From: JAJTFA01 sp044351265
Lineage (GTDB): Bacteria > Bacteroidota > Bacteroidia > UKL13-3
Assembly: GCA_044351265.1 (NCBI GenBank)
Contig: JBILGC010000002.1
Coordinates: 49,686 to 113,685 of the forward strand
Direction of reading: 5' to 3'
DNA length: 64,000 nucleotides
The notes beneath the pieces are model-generated. The model saw only the letters and a list, made by a program, of their open reading frames with translations. It had not been told where the DNA came from and did no database searches. Shown here piece after piece: positions 54,697 to 63,457 of this stretch (position 1 is its first letter; each line of letters begins with the position of its first letter). The position numbers and the translations under genes are program-made.

Positions 54697-54882
54697 AGGC
54701 AAAGAAGCGTTGAGAAGTAAAGAATAATGCGCAATATTACTTCTTATTATCATTATTCTGCTTAAATACCGTCTTAATAACCGCCCTTTTCCAAAATGCA
54801 CGAATTATGCAGCCAAATAAATAAGCACAATAGCATGTTTATAACCCTCTTTTAAAGATGAAGGTATCCCCAATCTGTTTGT

Positions 54883-54890
54883 TATATTTG
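54883..54890 (+). promoter_or_regulatory. -7 promoter element for TPR gene
   Basis: TATATTTG fully matches TAnnTTTG and lies 21 bases before the ATG at 54911. The -33 region is T-rich but has no exact TTTG at the standard distance. Confidence 0.4.
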
Positions 54891-54910
54891 TTAGGTCAAT
54901 GTTATAAATT

Positions 54911-56311
54911 ATGGACGCGGATGATTTTTTAGACGAGGATACGCTTTCTCATGCAGCGCGGTTTGAAAAGATGATTAGAAATAAATCAAAAGATTATTTT
55001 GATGCCGAAACCCTTGAATCAATAAGCGAATATTACATCAATCAGGATAAGTTAAAACAAGCGTTGGAGGTTTTATATTATGGGGAGGAGTTATATCCCT
55101 ATTTTAATGGTTTTGCTTTAAAGAAGGCAGAAGTTTTTGGATTGATGGGTAAGTTTGAAGATGCTCTTGAAGTGCTGGAGAAATGTGAATTGTATGAGCC
55201 ATTTAATCCTGATTTGTTTTTACTGAAAGGTGAAAATCTTCTCAACCTTCAACAGTTTGAAGAAGCAGAAGCGTCTTTTGCTAATGCAATTCTACATGCA
55301 GACGACCGAATAGACATGCTTTTTGAAATAGCTTATGTGTATGAAGACTGCGATTTACAAGGCAAAGCCATTGAGTATTTTGAGGAGATACTAAAATCTC
55401 AGCCGGATAATCAGCAGGCCCGCTATGAAATAGCCAATTGTTACGACTTGCAGGGAAGGTTTGATAAGGCTGCCGATGTTTATCAGGAATTAATTGAGGC
55501 CAACCCTTTTTCATGCCCTGCATGGTACAGTCTTGGTATAGCCTACAGCAAAATGGGTAATTTTGAAAAAGCCATCGAAGCGTATGACTATTGTCTGGCC
55601 ATAGACGAGGACTTTATGCCCGCCTCCTTTAATAAGGCTAACGATTTGGTGGAGATGGAGAGGTATGAAGAGGCCGTTAAAGAATTTTTGTCCGTAATTG
55701 AAAAGGATGGACAGGACGCCATAACTTTCTGCAACTTGGCAAGCTGCCTTGAGAGATTAAACCGAGATAAGGAGGCCATTGATTACTACAAGAAAGCAAC
55801 GAGCCTTAATCCAAATATCGGAGAAGCCTGGTTTGGTATGGGTATTATCCATGATAAATTAAACCAAAGCAAACAAGCGCTAAACCACTTTAAACGTGCC
55901 TTGCTTCTTGAGCCGGAAAATGAGGAATACGCCTTGGCCTTGGCTGATGCCGAGTACAGGAGCGGAAACCTGCAGCAGGCAGAGGAAATTTTGCGTTCTT
56001 TGATTGATGAAGACCCCATGATAGTAGAAGCTTGGCTGGATCTTTCATACATCACACACATCGAGGGCGATACCGAAGCCGCCATTAATTTACTGCAGCA
56101 GGCACTAACCTATGACGACCATTATTTATATTACTACAGACTAGCCTGTTATGAATTTGAAGTTGGCCGAAGAAAGGAAGCCTTATATCATCTGGAAACT
56201 GCTCTGGCAATGAATTTTGAAGAACATTTTTTGATTTTCGAATTTTCGCCACATTTGCAAAAAGATGCTGATGTGCTGCACGCCATTGAGCTTTTCAGAA
56301 AAAACAACTAA
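54911..56311 (+). CDS. tetratricopeptide repeat protein
   Basis: A 466-residue soluble protein made of about ten TPR units, for example KAIEYFEEILKSQPDNQQAR and EKAIEAYDYCLAIDEDF. The N-terminus is acidic (MDADDFLDEDTLSHA). There is no signal peptide or transmembrane segment. It directly abuts the ComA-like gene (stop at 56311, next ATG at 56312), so they are co-translated. TPR proteins act as protein-protein scaffolds; the partner is unknown. Confidence 0.9.
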   Translation: MDADDFLDEDTLSHAARFEKMIRNKSKDYFDAETLESISEYYINQDKLKQALEVLYYGEELYPYFNGFALKKAEVFGLMGKFEDALEVLEKCELYEPFNPDLFLLKGENLLNLQQFEEAEASFANAILHADDRIDMLFEIAYVYEDCDLQGKAIEYFEEILKSQPDNQQARYEIANCYDLQGRFDKAADVYQELIEANPFSCPAWYSLGIAYSKMGNFEKAIEAYDYCLAIDEDFMPASFNKANDLVEMERYEEAVKEFLSVIEKDGQDAITFCNLASCLERLNRDKEAIDYYKKATSLNPNIGEAWFGMGIIHDKLNQSKQALNHFKRALLLEPENEEYALALADAEYRSGNLQQAEEILRSLIDEDPMIVEAWLDLSYITHIEGDTEAAINLLQQALTYDDHYLYYYRLACYEFEVGRRKEALYHLETALAMNFEEHFLIFEFSPHLQKDADVLHAIELFRKNN

Positions 56312-57103
56312 ATGAAAAATTTTAAATTAAAGCAAATTCCTGAAAGAAGCACCAAACCCCGGGAAAATGGAATTACCATGGTAATGGATAAGGGCCTAGG
56401 TCTCAATGAAATTGAAAACTTCTTATCGGTTTGTGGTGATTCTGTAGATATTGTTAAGCTTGGCTTTGGCACAGCATACGTAACGCAAAACCTGCAGCAA
56501 AAAATAAAACTCTACAAAGAGGCAAACATAAAAGTTTACTTTGGAGGCACCCTCTTTGAAGCCTTTATTGTGCGCAATCAGTTTGATGATTACTTAAAAA
56601 TGCTTGAAAAATTTGGTCTTGAGCATGCCGAAGTATCGGATGGCTCCATTGAAATGCCCCACGAAATAAAACTATCCTATATCAATAAGCTTAGCAAACA
56701 CGTAACGGTACTAAGTGAAGTTGGAAGTAAGGATGTGGAGAAAATAATTCCACCATACCAGTGGATAGAATTGATGAAGAGCGAACTAAAAGCGGGTGCG
56801 TGGAAAGTGATTGCAGAAGCGCGCGAAGCGGGCAATGTAGGTGTTTATCGCAGCAGTGGAGAGGTGCGTGAGGGGTTGGTTCAGGAAATTTTAACTAAAA
56901 TACCCGAGGAAAAAATTATTTGGGAAGCACCGCAAAAAGCACAGCAAACCTATTTTATTAAACTTGTTGGAGCCAATGTAAACTTAGGCAATATTGCCCC
57001 TAATGAAGTAATACCATTAGAAACCCTCAGGCTTGGATTAAGAAGCGATACCTTTACCTTTTTTCTTAATAAAGGCGCTAAGTTTATTTCAAAAAAGAAG
57101 TAA
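56312..57103 (+). CDS. ComA-like phosphosulfolactate synthase family protein
   Basis: A 263-residue TIM-barrel protein of the ComA family, which in methanogens adds sulfite to phosphoenolpyruvate to make phosphosulfolactate for coenzyme M. Recognisable segments are GITMVMDKGLGL, VDIVKLGFGTAYV, VYFGGTLFEAF, VSDGSIEMPHE and IWEAPQKAQQTYFI. Bacteroidota do not make coenzyme M; a role in forming sulfolactate or sulfonate precursors is one possibility, and plant relatives (Hsa32) have heat-tolerance roles without shown chemistry. It abuts the TPR gene and precedes yqeY by 27 nt. Confidence 0.82.
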   Translation: MKNFKLKQIPERSTKPRENGITMVMDKGLGLNEIENFLSVCGDSVDIVKLGFGTAYVTQNLQQKIKLYKEANIKVYFGGTLFEAFIVRNQFDDYLKMLEKFGLEHAEVSDGSIEMPHEIKLSYINKLSKHVTVLSEVGSKDVEKIIPPYQWIELMKSELKAGAWKVIAEAREAGNVGVYRSSGEVREGLVQEILTKIPEEKIIWEAPQKAQQTYFIKLVGANVNLGNIAPNEVIPLETLRLGLRSDTFTFFLNKGAKFISKKK

Positions 57104-57130
57104 ACAGAATCAAAAAATAACATTACCAAC

Positions 57131-57583
57131 ATGACACTACAGGAACAAATCAATGCCGATATCATTACAGCTATGAAGGCAAAAGACGAAGCCTCACTGC
57201 GGGCATTGCGTGCACTCAAGTCTGCATTATTATTAGCGGCAACTGCAGAAGGTGCAACCGGAGATAAAATATCTGATGAGCAGGCAATAAAAATCTTTCA
57301 GAAACTGGCCAAACAGCGCAAAGAGAGCATGGAAATTTTTTTACAAAACGGCAGAACAGAACTGGCATCAAAAGAAAAAGAAGAATTGGAAGTGATTGAA
57401 AAATATTTGCCAAAACAAATGAGTGAGGAGGAAATTAAAGTTGCCCTTTCAGCAGTAATAAAAGAAGCCGGAGCTAATTCTGCGGCAGATTTCGGAAAGG
57501 TGATGCCACTGGCCATGAAAGCCTTAGCAGGCAAAGCCGATGGTAAAATAATTTCTACACTGCTAAAACAACTTTTGGGCTAA
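57131..57583 (+). CDS. YqeY/GatB-tail domain protein
   Basis: A 150-residue cytosolic protein with the YqeY fold, related to the C-terminal tRNA-binding domain of GatB. Characteristic parts are the start LQEQINADIITAMKAKDEASLRALRALKSA-type helix (about 2-32), the KQRKESMEIF helix and the closing DFGKVMPLAMKALAGKADGK. It is probably tRNA-binding, but the function is not established. Confidence 0.92.
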   Translation: MTLQEQINADIITAMKAKDEASLRALRALKSALLLAATAEGATGDKISDEQAIKIFQKLAKQRKESMEIFLQNGRTELASKEKEELEVIEKYLPKQMSEEEIKVALSAVIKEAGANSAADFGKVMPLAMKALAGKADGKIISTLLKQLLG

Positions 57584-57606
57584 CATAAAATGAATAAGTT
57601 TGCAAA

Positions 57607-57632
57607 AAGGGGCGCAACATGTTGTGCCCCTT
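57607..57632. terminator. strong hairpin after yqeY, possible terminator
   Basis: A 26-base near-perfect palindrome with arms AAGGGGCGCAACA and TGTTGTGCCCCTT (one G.U position). Folding as RNA gives a stem of about 11 bp. Only two T follow on the plus strand, so termination efficiency is uncertain. Confidence 0.5.
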
Positions 57633-57656
57633 ATGCATGTTTAATGAAGAATACGT

Positions 57657-58364
57657 ATGACAGATGAAGAGAGAATTAAGAAGGCGTTTGAAAAAAAGAA
57701 TTGGCCGGAAATAAAGGTAACCGATAGCTGGGCCACTTTTAAAATTATGGCCGAGTTTGTTGAGGGTTTTGAGAAGATGAGCCGCATAGGTCCATGTGTT
57801 TCTATTTTTGGTTCTGCCAGAACCAAAGCCGACAATCCTTATTACAAGCTCGCAGAGGAAATTGCAAACAAGCTAGTAAACGCTGGTTTTGGGGTTATTA
57901 CAGGAGGTGGTCCGGGTATTATGGAGGCTGGCAATAAAGGCGCATTTGAAGCCAATGGCAAATCGGTTGGCTTGGGTATAGAGCTGCCTTTTGAGCAGTT
58001 TGTAAACCGCTATGTCGACCGCGATAAGATGATTAATTTCGACTATTTTTTTGTGCGCAAGGTCATGTTTATGAAATATGCACAGGGTTTTATTGCCATG
58101 CCCGGTGGTTTTGGCACACTGGATGAATTATTTGAAGCTTTAACACTTATACAAACACATAAGGTTGCTCGTTTCCCAGTAGTGCTGGTAGGCACCGAAT
58201 TCTGGAGTGGATTGTTAGACTGGATTAAAGCAGTAATGCTGCAGAAGGAAAAAAATATCAATCCGGAGGACCTGTTTTTGTTCAAGCTCGTAGATACCGC
58301 AGATGATGCCGTAAACTACATTTTGGATTACTATGCCGACATGGCTATTTCACCCAATTTTTAA
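57657..58364 (+). CDS. LOG family protein (cytokinin riboside monophosphate phosphoribohydrolase-like)
   Basis: A 235-residue Rossmann-fold protein. The LOG motifs are GGGPGIMEAGNKGA and PGGFGTLDELFE. Family members cleave nucleoside 5'-monophosphates to base and ribose 5-phosphate; some bacterial ones act as AMP nucleosidases or PpnN-like enzymes. An N-terminal extension of about 40 residues precedes the core. The start at 57657 follows the hairpin by 24 nt. Confidence 0.9.
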   Translation: MTDEERIKKAFEKKNWPEIKVTDSWATFKIMAEFVEGFEKMSRIGPCVSIFGSARTKADNPYYKLAEEIANKLVNAGFGVITGGGPGIMEAGNKGAFEANGKSVGLGIELPFEQFVNRYVDRDKMINFDYFFVRKVMFMKYAQGFIAMPGGFGTLDELFEALTLIQTHKVARFPVVLVGTEFWSGLLDWIKAVMLQKEKNINPEDLFLFKLVDTADDAVNYILDYYADMAISPNF

Positions 58365-58377
58365 AAACTATTCTGTT

Positions 58378-60639
58378 ATGTCAACACTTAAAGAAGATGC
58401 ATTAAAATACCATAGCAAAGGCCGCCCCGGTAAAATTGCTGTTATACCCACCAAACCCACCAATACCAAACGCGATTTGAGTTTGGCCTATTCTCCCGGA
58501 GTTGCAGAGCCTTGCATAGCTATTGCCGAAAACCCTGAAGACGTATACAAATACACCGCAAAGGGCAATCTCGTTGCTGTAATCTCTAACGGTACTGCAG
58601 TGCTTGGTCTTGGCGATATTGGAGCCGAAGCATCAAAACCAGTGATGGAAGGTAAGGGTGTGTTGTTTAAAATTTTTGCTGACATCGATGTGTTTGATAT
58701 TGAAATAAACACCAAGGATACAGAAGAGTTTATTAAAACAGTTAAGGCTATTAGCCCAACTTTTGGTGGCATCAATCTGGAAGATATTAAAGCCCCTGAA
58801 TGTTTTGAAATTGAGCGAAGGCTAAAAGAAGAGCTTGATATTCCCATCATGCACGATGACCAACACGGTACAGCCATTATTACAGGTGCCGCCCTTCTAA
58901 ATTCGCTTCAGCTGGTTAAGAAAAAAATAGACCGTGTTCAGGTGGTTTTTAATGGTGCCGGAGCTTCTGCCGTTTCCTGCGCAAAGGTATTTTTAAGCCT
59001 TGGTGTGAAGAAAGAAAACTTGATTATGTGCGACAGTAAAGGGGTAATAAGAACAGATAGCCCCAATCTTGATGAAACCAAACAGTTTTTTGCCACCAAT
59101 AAAAAGCTAAGTACGCTTGCAGACGCCATGAAAGGTGCCGATGTCTTTGTAGGCCTTTCAAAAGGAAATGTGGTGAGTCAGGATATGGTGCGAAGCATGG
59201 CAAAAGATTGTGTGGTATTTGCATTGGCAAATCCCGATCCGGAAATTTCTTATACAGATGCCATTGCCTCTCGCCCTGATATTATTTTGGCTACCGGCCG
59301 CAGCGATTATCCAAATCAGGTAAATAATGTGCTCGGCTTTCCTTTCATTTTCCGTGGTGCATTGGATGTGCGTGCCAGCAAAATAAACGAGGAAATGAAG
59401 TTGGCTGCCGTTCATGCTTTGGCGCAACTGGCCAAGGAACCGGTGCCTGAAATTGTAAATATGGCTTATAATGAAAAGAGCATTCAATTTGGCAGAAATT
59501 ATATTATTCCCAAACCTTTGGATCCGCGCCTTATTACAACGGTATCACCTGCGGTGGCAAAAGCAGCAATGGATTCTGGAGTAGCCAAAAAACAAATAAC
59601 GGATTGGGAAGCATACAAAACAGAATTGCTTACACGCCTTGGTAAGGAAAGTAATTTTATTCGTGTAATAGGAAGCAAGGCACGCAAAAATCCGAAACGT
59701 GTAGTATTTGCAGAAGCCGATAATTATAAAATTTTAAGAGCAGCTCAAATTGTAAAAGACGAAGGGATAGCTCATCCTATATTGCTTGGAGATAAGGTTA
59801 AAATTGAACAAATTATTCAAGAGAATAATATCAACCTTTACGGTGTGCCTATTATCAATCCGCTAGAGGAAGAAGAGAAAAGAAATGCATATGCCGAAGT
59901 TTTTTATAAGCGTAGACAAAGAAAAGGAACAACCCTGCATGAGGCAAAGAAACTCATGCGCGACAGAAATCATTTTGCGCCAATGATGGTGGAGCTTGGG
60001 GAAGCAGATGCCATGATATCTGGATTAACAAAAAATTACCCAAGCACCATTAAACCCGCTTTGCAAATTTTAGGTAAAGAAGAAGGAACTAAAAAAGTAG
60101 CAGGTATGTATATCATGCTCACACAAAAGGGCACTTTGTTTTTCTCTGACGCAACAGTTAATATTAATCCTCATGTTGATGAAATAGTGGATATAACTAA
60201 ACTCACCTACGATGCAGTAAAAAAGTTCAATATCAATCCACGCATCGCCTTACTTTCCTATTCCAATTTCGGTTCTGCCGAGGGTGAAACCCCAAGAACC
60301 ATGGCAGAGGCTCGCAACATATTAAAAGAAAAATATCCGTATATGGTTGTTGATGGTGATTTGCAGGCCAATATTGCACTGAATCAAAAACTACTTCAGG
60401 AAAATTTCCCATTCAGCGAGTTATGTGGCGAGCCGGTTAATACCTTTATTTTTCCGAAACTTTCGGCAGGTAATATTTCCTATAAAATGCTACAGGAACT
60501 AGGCGCAGCAGAGGCTATTGGTCCGGTGCTGCTCGGCCTAAAAAAATCTGCACATATTCTGCAACTGGGAAGCAGTGTTCGCGAAATTGTGAATATGGTA
60601 ATTATTGCTGTGGTAGATGCACAGAGCAAGGAAAATTAA
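58378..60639 (+). CDS. maeB: NADP-dependent malic enzyme with C-terminal phosphotransacetylase-like domain
   Basis: MaeB-type multidomain enzyme of 753 residues that oxidatively decarboxylates malate to pyruvate with NADP. The N-terminal malic domain contains SLAYSPGVAEPC and MHDDQHGTAI; the NAD(P)-binding domain has VFNGAGASAVSCA. From about residue 425 there is a phosphate acetyltransferase-like domain (FSDATVNINP, SYSNFGSAEGETP), normally non-catalytic and regulatory (acetyl-CoA sensing). I start at MSTLKED (58378), 13 nt after the LOG stop; an upstream ATG at 58333 would overlap that gene by 32 nt. Confidence 0.95.
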   Translation: MSTLKEDALKYHSKGRPGKIAVIPTKPTNTKRDLSLAYSPGVAEPCIAIAENPEDVYKYTAKGNLVAVISNGTAVLGLGDIGAEASKPVMEGKGVLFKIFADIDVFDIEINTKDTEEFIKTVKAISPTFGGINLEDIKAPECFEIERRLKEELDIPIMHDDQHGTAIITGAALLNSLQLVKKKIDRVQVVFNGAGASAVSCAKVFLSLGVKKENLIMCDSKGVIRTDSPNLDETKQFFATNKKLSTLADAMKGADVFVGLSKGNVVSQDMVRSMAKDCVVFALANPDPEISYTDAIASRPDIILATGRSDYPNQVNNVLGFPFIFRGALDVRASKINEEMKLAAVHALAQLAKEPVPEIVNMAYNEKSIQFGRNYIIPKPLDPRLITTVSPAVAKAAMDSGVAKKQITDWEAYKTELLTRLGKESNFIRVIGSKARKNPKRVVFAEADNYKILRAAQIVKDEGIAHPILLGDKVKIEQIIQENNINLYGVPIINPLEEEEKRNAYAEVFYKRRQRKGTTLHEAKKLMRDRNHFAPMMVELGEADAMISGLTKNYPSTIKPALQILGKEEGTKKVAGMYIMLTQKGTLFFSDATVNINPHVDEIVDITKLTYDAVKKFNINPRIALLSYSNFGSAEGETPRTMAEARNILKEKYPYMVVDGDLQANIALNQKLLQENFPFSELCGEPVNTFIFPKLSAGNISYKMLQELGAAEAIGPVLLGLKKSAHILQLGSSVREIVNMVIIAVVDAQSKEN

Positions 60640-60663
60640 AAGTTGCAACATAATTTTAATAAA

Positions 60664-60691
60664 CTCAGGCGTTCAACGCCTGGGTTTTTTT
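60664..60691 (+). terminator. rho-independent terminator of maeB
   Basis: Stem CAGGCG (60666-60671) and CGCCTG (60677-60682) with a five-base loop, extendable by flanking pairs, followed by GGTTTTTTT. It lies 25 nt after maeB and ends at the last codon of the convergent crtY-type gene. Confidence 0.88.
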
Positions 60692-61379
60692 ATGCCTCTA
60701 TTCTTTTCTTTAGTAACCCTTCCATAATGGTAATAGGCAGAAGCAAACAGGTCAATGCATAAATGGTATCTTCAACAGGAATGGTGTATAACCTAGGCCC
60801 CAAAATCTCTTCTGGATTATACCAAACAACCGGCTGCGGTGTAGCAGCTCCTGTAAGCACACCGTTAACAACACAAAAGGGTATTAAATGTACCAAGTAA
60901 GCAAGCCAAAAGTAGCCCATCCACGGGGTTTTAAGAAAAAGATAATGGATGAGTAACAGTACCGAAGCGATAAGGGCGTTATAAAAAGTATACGTTTTTT
61001 GGGTGCTGAATAATGCGATAACAAATGTAAGCACCAGAAAAAACAAGGTAATATGATGCTTGGTATTTTTAAAAGGCTCCTCTTTGATGTAGGCTTTAAT
61101 ACAGGCATAAATAAAAACAGAGGCATAGGGCACCACCACAAAAAAACTCCATTCTTCCAAAGGCAAATCATTCAGGCGAATATGCCAAACAAAAGTTGGG
61201 TTAAAGCCCCAAACACCTGTTCGTGCAAACCAACCATCCCATAAAATAAAAAGCAGTCCGTTTAGCACTATCCCTGCAAACAAAGGAGCCCAGCGTTTAT
61301 AAAAAGCAACCTTTTTGTCAAAGCTTAACAAAAAAGGAAAAACAAAAGAAGCCAGCATTAACCAGGCGTAGAGCGACAT
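60690..61379 (-). CDS. crtY: lycopene cyclase, fused CrtYcd type
   Basis: Integral membrane cyclase of 229 residues with about six or seven transmembrane segments, made of two lycopene-cyclase domains in tandem. The catalytic motif of each half is present: PLEEW (73-77) and PVEDTIY near 200. It forms beta-ionone rings on lycopene or a psi end. It starts 3 nt after the crtZ stop, so the two form an operon. It is about 50 kb from crtB and crtI. Confidence 0.93.
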   Translation of the reverse strand: MSLYAWLMLASFVFPFLLSFDKKVAFYKRWAPLFAGIVLNGLLFILWDGWFARTGVWGFNPTFVWHIRLNDLPLEEWSFFVVVPYASVFIYACIKAYIKEEPFKNTKHHITLFFLVLTFVIALFSTQKTYTFYNALIASVLLLIHYLFLKTPWMGYFWLAYLVHLIPFCVVNGVLTGAATPQPVVWYNPEEILGPRLYTIPVEDTIYALTCLLLPITIMEGLLKKRIEA

Positions 61380-61382
61380 GGG

Positions 61383-61835
61383 CTATTTGGTGGAGTTAGG
61401 ATCTTTCCAGTATTTAAGAGGCACCACAAGCATCCCGAAGTTTTCTCCGTGTTCCTTTCCCAAATGTTTGTGGTGTAATTTATGCGCCCTTCTGATAGCG
61501 CGTACATAACGATTATTCCAGTGGGTCCAGATTTTAAAACGTTGATGTATGATGATATCATGCACCAGGAAATAAGCAAAACCATAGAGAGAAATGCCTA
61601 TGCCAATAAATAAACGAAAATCATGATGCATGATGCCTGTTATATAGCAGTATGCACTAGGCACAGCAAAAATTAAAAAGAAACTGTCATTCTTTTCAAA
61701 AAAACCCGGCTCAACCTGGTGGTGGTCTTTGTGTAAATACCATAGCAGACCATGCATAATAAATTTATGCGTAAACCAGGCCATAAATTCCATGAACCAA
61801 AAGGTTAGAAAAACTATAAAAATATTGAGCCACAT
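61383..61835 (-). CDS. crtZ: beta-carotene 3-hydroxylase
   Basis: Di-iron membrane hydroxylase of 150 residues, CrtZ type, that adds 3-hydroxyl groups to beta rings. The four histidine boxes are seen: HKFIMH (23-28), HKDHH (35-39), HDIIIHQR (about 93-100) and HKLHHKH (about 118-124). Two or three transmembrane helices are predicted. It lies upstream of crtY on one transcript. Combined with cruF and crtD, it points to a hydroxylated monocyclic product. Confidence 0.94.
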   Translation of the reverse strand: MWLNIFIVFLTFWFMEFMAWFTHKFIMHGLLWYLHKDHHQVEPGFFEKNDSFFLIFAVPSAYCYITGIMHHDFRLFIGIGISLYGFAYFLVHDIIIHQRFKIWTHWNNRYVRAIRRAHKLHHKHLGKEHGENFGMLVVPLKYWKDPNSTK

Positions 61836-61873
61836 AACTATTTAACCAAAGTAGGTAAAAATGGTTTCATAAA

Positions 61874-61903
61874 AAAATGCCTGCGCATCTAGTCAGGCAT
61901 TTT
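61874..61903 (-). terminator. rho-independent terminator of isocitrate dehydrogenase gene
   Basis: A 10-bp perfect stem, AAAATGCCTG (61874-61883) and CAGGCATTTT (61894-61903), with a 10-base loop. T-runs lie on both sides, so it can work in both directions; it directly follows the minus-strand icd stop at 61908 and separates it from crtZ. Confidence 0.88.
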
Positions 61904-61907
61904 TACA

Positions 61908-63353
61908 TTATTGTCCTTGTGCCAGAGAGTAGCCTTTTTTCTCTCCATAGGTTCTGAGCACTTCGTGAGAAGGGATATAGAAATCTTGGCTAACCAAAGA
62001 CAACAAGGCAAAAATCTCCTGCTGGCTCATTTCACCTTCAACGCGAACCCTATAATGGTTTACACACTCTGTAAAAACCGATCCTGTAGGCCATACCATG
62101 GTACCGCGATTTGAAATCATGATTAACTTTTGATTTGCGCCAAGGTGAGGTTTAAGCTTATCGGCAATTTCAGGGCCCAATAAAGATGTTTCAATAAAGA
62201 AATCAACTCCTGCAATTTTTCTGGTTTGACTATCTTTAGTAGTTTCCATCATTCTTTGCTTAGCAGGTTTGGCAGGCTTCACAAATAGTTTTACATCGTT
62301 TTTTGCTTCACGGGGTTTAGAAAACTCCGGCTTTTGGCCAAGATTTTTTATAATTGCATCAGCAAACTCGTTGGTATTAGAAGGAGCAATGGTGCGGTCG
62401 CCAAAATCTGCCGTATGCGTTCCTTTTTCAAGCGTGTAGCGCAATGCATTCTCAATTTCGGCTGCGTGCTTTACATATCCAAGGTGGCGCAGCATCATTA
62501 AACCGCTAAGCAATAAAGATGTTGGGTTGGCAAGCAGTTTTCCTGCAATATCAGGTGCGGTTCCATGCACAGCCTCAAAGATGGAAATATTATCTCCAAT
62601 GTTTGCAGAAGGAGCAAACCCCAGTCCGCCAACTAGACCTGCACATAAATCACTCATTATATCTCCCTGCAGGTTGGTGAGTACCACCACCTGAAACTCA
62701 TGTGGCCTTGCCACTAGTTTCATGGCCAGGTCGTCCACAATAATATCATTGCTGTTTATTTCCGGATATTCTTTTGCCACCTCCTGAAAGGTTTCCAGAA
62801 ACAATCCATCGGTAAGTTTCATGATATTGGCTTTATGCGCGCAGGTTACTTTTGTAAAACCTTCTTTGCGGGCCATTTCAAAAGCAAAACGAATAACCTG
62901 CTCTGAGCCGGGTCTTGAAATAATTCTGCGGCAAATGGCTACATCATTGGTGTTCAAATGCTCTATGCCCCCATAGGTGCCTTCAATATTTTCTCTTACA
63001 ATGGTAATATCTATAGGAATACCAGCTTTACTAAAAACAGTATCTACTCCGGGTAATGATTGAAAATGCCTGCGATTGGCATATGTGCTCCAGGTTTTAC
63101 GCGCAGTTACATTAATGCTCTTCATGCCTTTTCCCTTAGGGGTTTCCATCGGACCTTTGAACAAAATTCCCAACGATTCAACTACTTCTTTGGCTTGCGG
63201 AGTCATGCCGGTGCTGTGTCCTTGCTCAAAATAGGTTTTGCCCATTTCAATAAATTCATATTGCAGCGGAACTCCAGCAGCATTAAATATACCCAATACG
63301 GCATCCATAATTTCCGGGCCAATGCCATCACCCTTTGCAACTGCTATTTTCAT
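61908..63353 (-). CDS. icd: isocitrate dehydrogenase, NADP-type with C-terminal extension
   Basis: TCA-cycle enzyme that converts isocitrate to 2-oxoglutarate, CO2 and NAD(P)H. N-terminal GDGIGPEIMDA, substrate-site Arg segment TIVRENIEGTYGGIEH, Tyr/Lys/Asp motifs and GTAPDIAGKLLANPTS are characteristic. At 481 residues it carries a C-terminal extension of about 130 residues (after IIKNLGQKPE) like that of the Thermus-type enzyme. Coenzyme choice is not certain from sequence alone. Confidence 0.9.
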   Translation of the reverse strand: MKIAVAKGDGIGPEIMDAVLGIFNAAGVPLQYEFIEMGKTYFEQGHSTGMTPQAKEVVESLGILFKGPMETPKGKGMKSINVTARKTWSTYANRRHFQSLPGVDTVFSKAGIPIDITIVRENIEGTYGGIEHLNTNDVAICRRIISRPGSEQVIRFAFEMARKEGFTKVTCAHKANIMKLTDGLFLETFQEVAKEYPEINSNDIIVDDLAMKLVARPHEFQVVVLTNLQGDIMSDLCAGLVGGLGFAPSANIGDNISIFEAVHGTAPDIAGKLLANPTSLLLSGLMMLRHLGYVKHAAEIENALRYTLEKGTHTADFGDRTIAPSNTNEFADAIIKNLGQKPEFSKPREAKNDVKLFVKPAKPAKQRMMETTKDSQTRKIAGVDFFIETSLLGPEIADKLKPHLGANQKLIMISNRGTMVWPTGSVFTECVNHYRVRVEGEMSQQEIFALLSLVSQDFYIPSHEVLRTYGEKKGYSLAQGQ

Positions 63354-63389
63354 ATAATTAATAATGTTTTGCTGGTATTAAAATTGGCG

Positions 63390-63420
63390 CAAATGTAATT
63401 CCGACATATCTTGCCTCAAA
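63390..63420 (-). promoter_or_regulatory. Bacteroidota-type promoter for icd
   Basis: On the minus strand TTTG (63420-63417), a 19-base spacer and TACATTTG (63397-63390) match the TTTG / TAnnTTTG consensus fully. Transcription would start near 63384, leaving about 30 nt before the ATG at 63353. Confidence 0.72.
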
Positions 63421-63457
63421 ATGAAAAATAGAATAGTTTAATAATTATTCATTAAAG

